64,000 bases of DNA from Paraflavitalea pollutisoli (GTDB lineage: Bacteria > Bacteroidota > Bacteroidia > Chitinophagales > Chitinophagaceae): positions 620,001 to 684,000 of the forward strand of contig NZ_JARKMX010000014.1 in assembly GCF_029360705.1 (NCBI RefSeq). The letters run 5' to 3'. The notes beneath the pieces were generated by a model. That model worked only from the letters and a program-made list of their open reading frames with translations, was not told the DNA's origin and ran no database searches. The position numbers and the translations under genes were made by a program. This document shows, piece by piece, positions 8,533 through 17,377 of the stretch. Position 1 is the first letter of the stretch, and each line of letters opens with the position of its first letter.

Positions 8533-9210
8533 ATGATCAAAATCACAGACCTCGAGAAAGTCTACCGTACAGAAGAAGTTGAAACTGTGGCGCTGAACAA
8601 ATTATCCATTGAAGTAAAAGAGGGTGAGTTCGTAGCCGTGATGGGACCTTCCGGCTGTGGCAAGTCGACCCTGTTGAATATCCTCGGCCTGTTGGACGAT
8701 CCCGATGCCGGCAGCTTTGTGTTCAATGGCCAGGAGATCGCACACTTCAATGAGCGCAAACGTGCAGACCTGCGCAAACACAATATTGGTTTCGTATTTC
8801 AGAGCTTTAACCTCATCGACGAACTGACGGTGTTCGAAAATGTGGAACTGCCTCTCATTTATACCGGCGTTAAATCGGCCGACCGTAAAAAACGTGTGGA
8901 AGAAGCCCTCGACAAGATGCAGATCATGCACCGCCGCAACCACTACCCGCAACAATTGTCTGGTGGTCAGCAGCAGCGTGTGGCTGTTGCCCGTGCCGTG
9001 GTCAACAACCCCAAGCTGATCCTGGCGGATGAGCCCACCGGTAACCTCGACTCTTCCAATGGTAACGAGGTAATGACCCTGCTCACTGACCTCAACGAAC
9101 AAGGAACTACCATCGTCATGGTAACGCACTCCGAACACGATGCCCGTTACAGCCACCGCATCATCCGGATGCTGGACGGACAAGCCGTGTTGGAAAACAT
9201 CATGGTTTAA
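8533..9210 (+). CDS. ABC transporter ATPase, MacB/LolD type (ATPase 1)
   Basis: 225 residues, a single nucleotide-binding domain. Walker [10 protein letters not shown] at 38-46, Q-loop Gln90, signature [14 protein letters not shown] from 142, Walker B LILADE at 162-167, D-loop NLDS at 171-174 and H-loop His199 are all canonical. It hydrolyses ATP on the cytoplasmic side and drives FtsX/MacB-type permeases by mechanotransmission. It is the only ATPase gene in the first operon, ahead of fifteen permease genes, so it is the likely shared motor. It aligns without gaps to ATPase 2 at 55914 over at least the first 200 residues. Confidence 0.95.
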   Translation: MIKITDLEKVYRTEEVETVALNKLSIEVKEGEFVAVMGPSGCGKSTLLNILGLLDDPDAGSFVFNGQEIAHFNERKRADLRKHNIGFVFQSFNLIDELTVFENVELPLIYTGVKSADRKKRVEEALDKMQIMHRRNHYPQQLSGGQQQRVAVARAVVNNPKLILADEPTGNLDSSNGNEVMTLLTDLNEQGTTIVMVTHSEHDARYSHRIIRMLDGQAVLENIMV

Positions 9211-9222
9211 GTTGTTCGTGCC

Positions 9223-9264
9223 ACGGGTGTAGTGGTTGCGGCTCATGCCGTCCCCTACGCCCGT
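9223..9264 (+). other. Structured spacer between ATPase 1 and P1
   Basis: ACGGGTGTAG (9223-9232) pairs with CTACGCCCGT (9255-9264) with one G-U pair. An inner CGGC-TCAT-GCCG hairpin sits at 9239-9250. No T-tract follows, so it is probably not a simple terminator. It may affect RNA processing or stability and so set ATPase levels relative to the permeases. Confidence 0.45.
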
Positions 9265-9305
9265 AGCCGAAGTTATCCCATACACCGCTAAAAAAGCGTA
9301 TAGTC

Positions 9306-11729
9306 ATGATCTACAACTACCTGAAGATAGCCTTTCGCAGCTTGCTGAAGTATCGGTTTATCTTCTTCACGAATCTTTTTGGCCTAACCGTAGGTTTTAC
9401 CTGCTGTCTGCTCATCTTCGTGTATATCCTGCACGAGACCAGTTTCGATAAGCAACATCCCCGGGCCGACCAGACCTACCGGGTTACCCGTCTTTTCCGC
9501 AATGCCGAGACCGGCGCTACCAACCTTAACCTGGGTGCGGTAGCTCCTCCCTTTGCCCCCTATCTTACCAATGACTTCAAACAGATAGAAGGTATTACCC
9601 GTGTACTGCCCACCGGCAACCTCACGTTGCGTTATGAAGACAAACTGTTTAGCGAAAACGATGTTTACTTCTCCGACGAACAGTTCTTCGATTTCTTCGC
9701 CGTAGACGTTACCAAAGGCGATCGGAAAACTGCCCTCAATGAACCGTATACGGTGATGCTTTCGGAAGAAGTGGCCAACAAGTACTTTGGTAACAGCGAC
9801 CCCATCAACAAAATGGTGAAGGTTAACAACGAAGCCAAAGCATTCAAGGTGACGGGCGTATATAAGGCTTTCCCGACCAATATGCACCTGCGCCCCAACC
9901 TGATGGTGTCCTTCAATACGCTCCGCGACTCTACCATTTACGGTGAAGAGAACCTGCGTACCAACTGGGGCAATAACGCTTTCTACACGTATATACGTTT
10001 GCCAGCCGGATCGGATCCCGCAAAACTCGAAGCCCAGTTCCCGGCCTTTATAGACCGGCACCTTACACAAGGCTCGGCCGTTAAAGCGTCCAAATGGACG
10101 CAATTGTCATTACAAAAGCTCACGGACATACATCTCCACTCCCACCTCGACTCGGAGATCCGGGAAAACGGTGATATCCGTCGTGTATATATCTTCTCTG
10201 CTATTGCGTTGTTTATCCTGCTCATTGCCTGCATCAACTATATGAACCTGGCCACTGCCCGTTCGGTACTGCGTGCCCGGGAGATTGGTATTCGTAAGGT
10301 AGTGGGTGCAGAACGCAAAGAACTTATTTTCCAGTTCCTCAGCGAATCCACGCTGATCACCTGGCTGGCTATGATCCTGGCCTTTGTCCTCAGCTGGCAG
10401 CTGATGCCTTTCCTGAATAAGGTATCGGGACAAACACTCAGCATTACTGCCCTGCTGCGCTGGGAAGTATTGGTCCCCATCCTCCTCGCACCATTTGTCG
10501 TAGGCCTGGTCGCCGGTATCTATCCCGCCCTGTTCATGTCTTCCTTCCGCCCTATCAAAGTGCTGAAAGGATTCATGAAGACTGGCGGCGCCAACATCTC
10601 TTTTCGCCAGGTACTCGTCACTACGCAGTTTGCGGTTTCGATCATGCTGATCATCGCCACGGCAGTCGTGTACCGCCAGTTGCAATACATGCAGGAGAAA
10701 TCACTGGGTTTCGACCGTGAACATATTGTGACGATGGGTTATGACGGCGACCTCAGTCCGAGGTATGATGCCTTCCGTGGCGCCATGCTGTCCAATACAC
10801 AGATCAAAAGCATTGGTCGTTCTTCACGCATCCCCACCGGCCGCCTGCTGGATGCCAATGGCGCCTCCATTGAAAGGGGCGACTCATTGGCCCCCGTCAC
10901 TGCCGACATCAAATACCTGGTAGCCGACCAGGACTTTATTGGCACTTATGGCGTTAAGACTGTTGCCGGACGCTCTTTTTCCCGCGATTATGGTTTGGAT
11001 ACTGCCGGCTTTATCGTCAATGAAGCGGCGGTGAAAGCGATGGGCCTGGCTTCCAATGAAGCAGCCGTGGGTAAGAATTTCAGCTACGGCAATCGTAAGG
11101 GCAAGATCATCGGCGTGATCAATGACTTCCATTTCGAGTCCCTGCACCAAAGTATCATACCGCTGGTATTGCTGATGCCGGAAAGCGATCGCTACAACCG
11201 GCTCTCGATCAAAGTATCTGGTAGCAATATGCCGGCGGCACTCGCGCACATTGAACAAACCTGGAAACAGTTTCTGCCGGAAGCCCCCTTCAGCTACACC
11301 TTCCTGGATGACCGCTTTGCCGACCTGTACCGGGCCGAGCAACAGCAGGGCACCCTGTTCACCATCTTTGCGAGCATCGCTATCGTGATCGCCTGCCTGG
11401 GCTTATTCGGGCTGTCGGCCTTTGCGATCAACCAGCGCATCAAAGAGATCGGTATACGGAAAGTGATAGGCGCTTCCGTACCAAGTATCGTGACCCTGCT
11501 GTCGAAAGACTTTCTGAAACTGGTAGCTATTGCCACGGTCATCTCCTTCCCCATCGCCTGGTACGCGATGAACAACTGGCTGGAGGATTTTGCGTACCGC
11601 AGCACGATACCCTGGTGGATCTTTTTAGGAGCCGGCATCATCGCGGTGATCATTGCCCTGGGCACCATTAGTTTCCAGGCGATCAAAGCGGCTACTGCCA
11701 ACCCTGTTAAAAGTTTAAGAAGCGAATAA
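9306..11729 (+). CDS. Double-FtsX ABC permease P1
   Basis: 807 residues, two MacB-like halves fused in one chain. First half: TM1 about 20-42, periplasmic MacB_PCD-like domain about 43-290, TM2-4 about 293-315, 347-370 and 388-412. Second half: TM5 about 435-457, a second periplasmic domain to about 680, then TM6-8 about 681-704, 737-756 and 767-789. After TM2 and TM6 lie the two cytoplasmic coupling segments REIGIRKV (325-332) and KEIGIRKV (711-718). A fused pair like this resembles a LolC-LolE dimer in one polypeptide. Second-domain motifs NDFHFESLH and YTFLDDRF recur in most paralogs, as does the C-terminus NPVKSLRSE. ATPase 1 lies 95 bases upstream. The substrate is unknown; export or extraction from the membrane is inferred. 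Confidence 0.93.
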   Translation: MIYNYLKIAFRSLLKYRFIFFTNLFGLTVGFTCCLLIFVYILHETSFDKQHPRADQTYRVTRLFRNAETGATNLNLGAVAPPFAPYLTNDFKQIEGITRVLPTGNLTLRYEDKLFSENDVYFSDEQFFDFFAVDVTKGDRKTALNEPYTVMLSEEVANKYFGNSDPINKMVKVNNEAKAFKVTGVYKAFPTNMHLRPNLMVSFNTLRDSTIYGEENLRTNWGNNAFYTYIRLPAGSDPAKLEAQFPAFIDRHLTQGSAVKASKWTQLSLQKLTDIHLHSHLDSEIRENGDIRRVYIFSAIALFILLIACINYMNLATARSVLRAREIGIRKVVGAERKELIFQFLSESTLITWLAMILAFVLSWQLMPFLNKVSGQTLSITALLRWEVLVPILLAPFVVGLVAGIYPALFMSSFRPIKVLKGFMKTGGANISFRQVLVTTQFAVSIMLIIATAVVYRQLQYMQEKSLGFDREHIVTMGYDGDLSPRYDAFRGAMLSNTQIKSIGRSSRIPTGRLLDANGASIERGDSLAPVTADIKYLVADQDFIGTYGVKTVAGRSFSRDYGLDTAGFIVNEAAVKAMGLASNEAAVGKNFSYGNRKGKIIGVINDFHFESLHQSIIPLVLLMPESDRYNRLSIKVSGSNMPAALAHIEQTWKQFLPEAPFSYTFLDDRFADLYRAEQQQGTLFTIFASIAIVIACLGLFGLSAFAINQRIKEIGIRKVIGASVPSIVTLLSKDFLKLVAIATVISFPIAWYAMNNWLEDFAYRSTIPWWIFLGAGIIAVIIALGTISFQAIKAATANPVKSLRSE

Positions 11730-11755
11730 TTTACCTCATTCATCAACCGAAGTAT

Positions 11756-12160
11756 ATGAAAAAGTATAGTCTCCTCCTGTTACTCGCCGCGCTTGCTTCA
11801 GGCGCCATGGCCCAGGAGAAAAAAGAATACACCAGTATCAGCAAAAGCATCAGCGATGATGGCAAAACGCTGGACATGAAAGTATCTTTCAAAGCAAAGG
11901 GCGAGAAAACCCAGCATTATGAAAACACATTCGATATCCGTAACCTGAGCAAGAGCGACAAAGAAGCACTCGTGAGCAGGATCATGGATTCGCTGGGTGT
12001 ACCCAACCAGACACCGCCTGCTGCTCCTAAAGCGCCGGAACCACCTAAGTCGCCGGAGGCCCCCAAGGCTCCGGAAGCGCCCAAGGCACCCAAACAAAGG
12101 CGGTATGCTGCCGCCCAACCTATTCCTGCTAACGCTATCAACCTGCAACAATATGCGTAA
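11756..12160 (+). CDS. Small periplasmic protein with Pro/Ala/Lys-rich tail
   Basis: 134 residues with a signal peptide ending at about AMA-QEKK (19-20). A folded part follows (about 25-82), then a low-complexity tail with repeated P-K-A-P-E units (about 87-112). The folded part aligns by eye with the lipoprotein encoded next to it: both have a KSI/NSI start, alternating beta-type residues, a D/E-R-x-x-L stretch and end near DSL. No known family was recognised. It sits 26 bases after P1, and its last codons overlap the start of the lipoprotein gene, so translation is probably coupled. Confidence 0.75.
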   Translation: MKKYSLLLLLAALASGAMAQEKKEYTSISKSISDDGKTLDMKVSFKAKGEKTQHYENTFDIRNLSKSDKEALVSRIMDSLGVPNQTPPAAPKAPEPPKSPEAPKAPEAPKAPKQRRYAAAQPIPANAINLQQYA

Positions 12161-12410
12161 CCACCGTCACCTTACGCTCGTAGCGATTGCCCTGCTCGTC
12201 CTAGCAACAGCCTGCGACCGCGACACCGTCGTCAAAAACTCCATTACGTATGACAAGGACATCCTGAAGGTGGCCGTATACGTTAAGGTCGATGGCCAGG
12301 TACGTAAAGACTATAAACGGGAGATCAATGTAGCCGGTCTCCCCAAAGAAGAAAGGGATGCCCTGGGTAAGCAATTGCTTGACTCGCTCAAGGCTTTGCC
12401 CGACAACTAA
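12153..12410 (+). CDS. Small lipoprotein, paralog of the preceding protein
   Basis: 85 residues from the ATG at 12153, which overlaps the stop of the previous gene by 8 bases (ATGCGTAA). A longer frame from 11997 only reads the previous gene out of phase and was rejected. The N-terminus is a lipoprotein signal with lipobox LATAC, so the protein would be lipid-anchored at Cys21. The mature part matches the folded part of the protein at 11756 in length and pattern (NSITYDKDILKV; LPKEERDALGKQLLDSL). One soluble and one anchored paralog, translated together inside an exporter operon, may act as a partner pair. The function is unknown. Confidence 0.72.
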   Translation: MRNHRHLTLVAIALLVLATACDRDTVVKNSITYDKDILKVAVYVKVDGQVRKDYKREINVAGLPKEERDALGKQLLDSLKALPDN

Positions 12411-12478
12411 GCTTCCATCCACCTATGCTGGCCATACCACCCTACCCATTGTTCATTACCCAACCAATCTAAATTAGT

Positions 12479-14893
12479 ATGTTTAGCAATTACATGAAGA
12501 TCGCCTGGCGCAACCTCTGGAAACACAAGGTATTTGCCACGATCGTAGTATTTGGTATGGCCATCGCCTTTGCCGCAGCTTTGTTGCTCTCGGCCACTGC
12601 GTACCACGAATTGTCGTACGACCAGTTTCACGAAAACAAAAACCATCTTTACCAATTCTATTTCCAGGAGCAGCATGCCAACAGACAGGAAGAGAGTTCC
12701 TCTATGCCGGTTCCCCTGGCCCCTGCCCTCAAGGCCGATTACCCGGAAATAAAGCATATTACCCGCTACGGAAGCAGTCCCTATAGTACTGCCCGCTACA
12801 ACAACAAGGAAGTGAATTTCAACATCCGCTCGGTAGACCCCGATTTTCTGCAGATGTTCACTTTCCCGGTAGTTCAGGGTAATACCAAGGCCCCCCTCGG
12901 CAACCTCAATGACGTGGTACTCACCGACCGCGTGGCCAGGATCATTTTCAAAGAAGAAGAGCCAATCGGCAAAACAATCGAACTGAAGCAAGACAACGGC
13001 TGGCAGTCATTCACCGTTGCTGCCATCGTCAAAGACTTCCCCGACAACAGCAGCTTTACTTTCGACATTCTCCAACGTTTCGAGCATTTTGGCGGCTACC
13101 GCGATCTGACCGATGTGTGGGATTCTGACAACCACGAAGTATTTATGCAGCTGCAGGACAACGTGCAGCCCGCTGCCTTCGAAAAACAAACTTATTCCTT
13201 CGTTCATAAACACTATGCAGAGAAACTCACCTCGCTGAAACGCGATGGCGCCCTTCCCGACAATACTGGCGAACTCGTTCGCCTGCGCACGATCCCGATG
13301 AGTGAGATCCACTTCAACGAGATCAGTAATTCGGGCGAAGGTGTCAATGCCTTCTATCCTTATCTGCTGCTGATCATCAGCGGCTTTATCCTGTTTATTG
13401 CCTGTGTGAATTTTGTGAACCTATCGCTGGCCCGTTCCTTCACCCGCTCGAAAGAGATCGGCATCCGCAAGGTGATGGGCGCTATGCGCTGGCAACTGAT
13501 CTCCCAGTTCTGGGGAGAAGCACTGATCGTGAGTCTGCTGGCCCTCGTAGCCGGCGTGGTGCTTGCCTGGGGTATCATGCCTTACTACAAACAAGTATTT
13601 TACCGCAGCATGTCGATGGAGATGCTCAGCTCGCCGATGATGTTGCTGTATATCGTTGCAGGTTTCATTCTCGTCACCCTGATCGCTGGCGGCTATCCAG
13701 CCTGGATCATCTCCGCCTTCAAAACCGTAGAGTCGGTGAAGGGCAAACTGCCTGTGGGCCGATCGCACAAAGTGCGCAACACCCTGATGGTGGTTCAATT
13801 TGTGTTGTCGTCCCTGCTCATCATCTGCACCATGATCGTATGGCAGCAGCTGAACTACCTGCGTACCAAACCACTGGGCTATAACAATCACCAGGTGATC
13901 AGCTTGCCCATTGGTCCGGCCATGGACCCAGAGAAGGCCCTGCACCTGATGCGTGACCGGCTGGCGAAAGAACCCCGTATCCTGAGCGTCACGGGTACAG
14001 ACATGAATATGGGACGTGGTCGGGATGGCTCTTCCTCTACCTCGATCATGGGATTCGATTATAAAGACAAGGGCATCAAAACGCACTGGCTGCGGGTCGA
14101 TTATGATTACCTGAAAACAATGGATATCCAGTTGCTGGAAGGGCGTGATTTCTCACGCAATTTTGGCACAGATACCGGTGGTGTGATCATCAATGAGACC
14201 ATGGCGCGACAATTGGGTGAAAAAGATCCTTTGACGGCCGTACTGGACATCGATGGTGGTAAGTTGAACGTGATCGGCGTCGTGAAAGACTTTCACTTCA
14301 AATCCCTGCACCGTGAATTGGCTCCACTGACCCTGACGATCCGTCCCAACTGGGGCATGTCGTATATCTTTATCCGTGTACAACCGGATAACCTGCCTGC
14401 TTCGATGGACGTGATCAAGGGTGCCTGGAAGGAAGTAAATCCCAAAGCCACCTTCAATGCCTCTTTCCTCGATGAGAATACAGATCGTACTTACAATGGA
14501 GAAACGAAATTATCCAAAATATTCATCAGCGGTGCCGTCTTGGCGATCCTGATCTCCTGTATGGGCTTGTTTGCCATTGCCCTGCTGGCGATCCTGCAAC
14601 GCACCAAGGAGATTGGTATCCGCAAGGTGCTGGGTGCCAGCGTACCGCATATCGTCGGCCTGGTATCCCGCGACTTTATGATCCTGGTGCTGGTCGCCAT
14701 TGTGATCGCGTCGCCGATCGCCTGGTATGCCATGCACAACTGGCTGCAATCATTCTATTACCGCATCGATATTGCCTGGTGGATCTTTGCATTGGCGGGT
14801 GTCCTGGCGCTTGTCATCGCCTTTATCACCCTGAGCCTGCAATCGGTAAAAGCTGCCCTCAGGAACCCGGTAAAAAGTTTGCGCAGCGAATAA
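12479..14893 (+). CDS. Double-FtsX ABC permease P2
   Basis: 804 residues with the same eight-helix, two-periplasmic-domain layout as P1. Coupling segments are KEIGIRKVMGA (first half) and KEIGIRKVLGAS (second half), both intact. TM1 departs from the paralogs: the usual IN-x-x-GL-x-x-G segment is replaced by ATIVVFGMAIAFAAALL. The first periplasmic domain ends with EIHFNE where several copies have DIHLHS. The second has KDFHFKSLH. It ends NPVKSLRSE. It starts 68 bases after the small lipoprotein gene, so those two small genes separate P1 from the rest of the array. Confidence 0.92.
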   Translation: MFSNYMKIAWRNLWKHKVFATIVVFGMAIAFAAALLLSATAYHELSYDQFHENKNHLYQFYFQEQHANRQEESSSMPVPLAPALKADYPEIKHITRYGSSPYSTARYNNKEVNFNIRSVDPDFLQMFTFPVVQGNTKAPLGNLNDVVLTDRVARIIFKEEEPIGKTIELKQDNGWQSFTVAAIVKDFPDNSSFTFDILQRFEHFGGYRDLTDVWDSDNHEVFMQLQDNVQPAAFEKQTYSFVHKHYAEKLTSLKRDGALPDNTGELVRLRTIPMSEIHFNEISNSGEGVNAFYPYLLLIISGFILFIACVNFVNLSLARSFTRSKEIGIRKVMGAMRWQLISQFWGEALIVSLLALVAGVVLAWGIMPYYKQVFYRSMSMEMLSSPMMLLYIVAGFILVTLIAGGYPAWIISAFKTVESVKGKLPVGRSHKVRNTLMVVQFVLSSLLIICTMIVWQQLNYLRTKPLGYNNHQVISLPIGPAMDPEKALHLMRDRLAKEPRILSVTGTDMNMGRGRDGSSSTSIMGFDYKDKGIKTHWLRVDYDYLKTMDIQLLEGRDFSRNFGTDTGGVIINETMARQLGEKDPLTAVLDIDGGKLNVIGVVKDFHFKSLHRELAPLTLTIRPNWGMSYIFIRVQPDNLPASMDVIKGAWKEVNPKATFNASFLDENTDRTYNGETKLSKIFISGAVLAILISCMGLFAIALLAILQRTKEIGIRKVLGASVPHIVGLVSRDFMILVLVAIVIASPIAWYAMHNWLQSFYYRIDIAWWIFALAGVLALVIAFITLSLQSVKAALRNPVKSLRSE

Positions 14894-14936
14894 CCCACGA
14901 ACTAAACAACCAACACCAACCATACAAACAGTATCG

Positions 14937-17312
14937 ATGTTCAGGAACTATCTAAAAACAGCTTTCAGGAACCTGTGGAAACACAAAGCCTTTTCCTTCA
15001 TCAATATCATGGGGCTTACCGTGGGCATGACGGCCTGCTTCCTCATCTTCCTGTATGTACGCTTTGAACTATCTTACGACACTTTCAATACCAAAGCAGA
15101 CCGGGTGTACCGAATCGTGGGGGATCTGAAAACGCCTTCCGAAACACTGAAGACCGGCGGTCCTTCGTGGGCAGCACCTCCCAATATCAAAGATGAGTTT
15201 CCCGAAGTGGAAGCCTTTGTGCGTTTCAACGGCGATTATATGCTGCTGCGTCGCGGCGATATAAAGATCCAGGAGCCCAGCATCGGATTTGCCGACTCCG
15301 CCCTCTTCAAGATCTTCGACTTCAAACTGCTGCAGGGTAATCCCGAAAAAGCATTGACCGAACCACAGAGCATCGTATTGTCGGAAAAAGCCGCCAAGAA
15401 GTTTTTTGGCAATGAGAACCCCATGGGGCAAACGCTGCTGATGTGGGATAGCGGCGAGCCAGCCAAGATTACGGGTATTATGAAAGAAATTCCCGAGAAT
15501 TCGCAGCTCAAGGTAGATGTCTTTGTATCGATGAGTACGCTCACCGGCAAATTTGCCAAGGACCTCGACAACCAATGGGGTAACTATGGCACTTCTGCCT
15601 GGTTGTTGCTAAAACCCGGCACCAATTACAAGGCGCTGGAATCGAAGTTCCCGGCCTTCATCAAAAAGCGGGCGGGTAAAGAAGAGGCGGAGATGCAGAT
15701 GTATGCCACCCTCAAGCTGGAGCCTTTACTCGATGTATACCTGCATTCGGAATACGCAGCCAACGGCAGCATCACCAACGTATACATCTTTTCGATCGTT
15801 GCCGTTTTCATCCTGCTGATAGCCTGTATCAACTTCATCAACCTCACCACTGCCCGCTCTACCGAGCGTGCCAAAGAGGTGGGCATTCGTAAAGTGGTGG
15901 GCGCCGGTAAGGTGCAGCTGGTACGCCAGTTCATTGGCGAATCGGTTATCCTTTGCGTGGTCGCTTTCCTGTTTACCATCGGGCTGGCAGCTTTGTTGCT
16001 CCCCTTGTTTAACCAGCTCGCCGGCAAGGAAGTGAGCCCTGGTATTTTTAGTAACTGGGGGTATATCGGCACCCTGTTTGCGGCAGCAATTGGTATTGGT
16101 ATGCTGGCTGGGATTTATCCCGCACTGGTACTCACCTCCTTCCAACCGATCGTGGTATTGAAAGGCCGCTTCTCGACCGGTATGCGCGGCATCTTGCTCC
16201 GGAAAGGGCTGGTAGTAACGCAGTTCAGTATTTCCATTGCGCTGATCATCGCCACCATCATCGTTTACCGACAGATGGACTTTATGCGTAACCAGGACCT
16301 GGGTTTCAAAAAGGACCAGATGGTGATCATCAATACCAATAATGATCCGGCCCGGGAAGCCTTCAAACAATCGTTGACTACTGTGCCTGGCGTACAGGCG
16401 GTATCGTTGGCCGGTAGTGTACCCGGCGGTGGCAATCCAGGTGCCTATTCGGAGGTGGAAAACTTCAAAGGCGACCTGCAGATCGCCAACCTCGACCTGT
16501 ATTTTGTCGATTTCGATTATATCAAGATCTATGATATGAAGATGGCAGCGGGCCGCCCTTTCTCCCGCGATTTCCTTACGGATACTACGCAGGCCATGAT
16601 CATCAATGAAACTGCTGCGCGGCTTTTCGGCTATCCCAGTGCCGAGCAAGCCATTGGTCGTCGTTATAAACAGTGGGGCAGCGAAGGCAGGATCGTCGGT
16701 GTGGTGAAGGATTTTCATTTCCGTTCCCTCCAAAGCCAGATCAAGCCGCTGACCATGCGGATCAATCCTAAAGGCTCGGGACTGGTATCTGCGAAAATTG
16801 CCCCTACCAATGTCAAAGCCACGTTGACGGCTATCGAGAACAACTGGAAACGCATCATGCCCAACCGGCCTTTCAGCTATCGGTTCCTCGACGAACAATT
16901 TAATGAGCAATACCGTGCGGAAGAACGTTTTGGTAACCTCTTCTTCAATTTCGCCATCCTCGCCATCTTCATTTCCTGCCTGGGCTTGCTGGGCCTCGCC
17001 GCCTATAGCACCGCGCAACGGACCAAAGAGATCGGCATCCGTAAAGTGATGGGCGCTTCGGTAGCCGGCATCATCAACCTGGTATCGAAAGACTTCCTGA
17101 AACTGGTCGGTATTGCCTTCGTGATTGCCGCGCCTACTGCCTGGTACTTTATGCACAAATGGGTAGAAGGTTTCGCCTACCGTACCCCAATCGCCTGGTG
17201 GGTATTCCTGCTGGCCGGCGCGCTGGCCCTGGTCATCGCCGTGGCCACCATCAGTTTCCAAGCCATCAAAGCAGCTATCATGAACCCTGTAAAAAGCTTA
17301 AGAAGCGAATAA
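14937..17312 (+). CDS. Double-FtsX ABC permease P3
   Basis: 791 residues, the shortest of the sixteen, with the P1 layout. Start ATG follows P2 by 43 bases. TM1 keeps the family pattern INIMGLTVG and is followed by FELSYDTF. The first-half coupling segment is KEVGIRKVVGA and the second-half is KEIGIRKVMGAS. The first periplasmic domain ends DVYLHSEYAANGSI and the second has KDFHFRSLQ and YRFLDEQF. It ends NPVKSLRSE. A long minus-strand frame opposite this gene (15726-17261) is a codon-bias shadow. Confidence 0.92.
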   Translation: MFRNYLKTAFRNLWKHKAFSFINIMGLTVGMTACFLIFLYVRFELSYDTFNTKADRVYRIVGDLKTPSETLKTGGPSWAAPPNIKDEFPEVEAFVRFNGDYMLLRRGDIKIQEPSIGFADSALFKIFDFKLLQGNPEKALTEPQSIVLSEKAAKKFFGNENPMGQTLLMWDSGEPAKITGIMKEIPENSQLKVDVFVSMSTLTGKFAKDLDNQWGNYGTSAWLLLKPGTNYKALESKFPAFIKKRAGKEEAEMQMYATLKLEPLLDVYLHSEYAANGSITNVYIFSIVAVFILLIACINFINLTTARSTERAKEVGIRKVVGAGKVQLVRQFIGESVILCVVAFLFTIGLAALLLPLFNQLAGKEVSPGIFSNWGYIGTLFAAAIGIGMLAGIYPALVLTSFQPIVVLKGRFSTGMRGILLRKGLVVTQFSISIALIIATIIVYRQMDFMRNQDLGFKKDQMVIINTNNDPAREAFKQSLTTVPGVQAVSLAGSVPGGGNPGAYSEVENFKGDLQIANLDLYFVDFDYIKIYDMKMAAGRPFSRDFLTDTTQAMIINETAARLFGYPSAEQAIGRRYKQWGSEGRIVGVVKDFHFRSLQSQIKPLTMRINPKGSGLVSAKIAPTNVKATLTAIENNWKRIMPNRPFSYRFLDEQFNEQYRAEERFGNLFFNFAILAIFISCLGLLGLAAYSTAQRTKEIGIRKVMGASVAGIINLVSKDFLKLVGIAFVIAAPTAWYFMHKWVEGFAYRTPIAWWVFLLAGALALVIAVATISFQAIKAAIMNPVKSLRSE

Positions 17313-17377
17313 TTCATCATTATAAAACTGCACACCACCCACCACCCATCATTGACTATCATTAAAACCAACAAGCC

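Noticed and set aside
15726-17261. 511-codon minus-strand frame opposite P3
   Set aside because: It mirrors a fully conserved permease in codon phase, has no family features, and similar shadows occur opposite most array genes.
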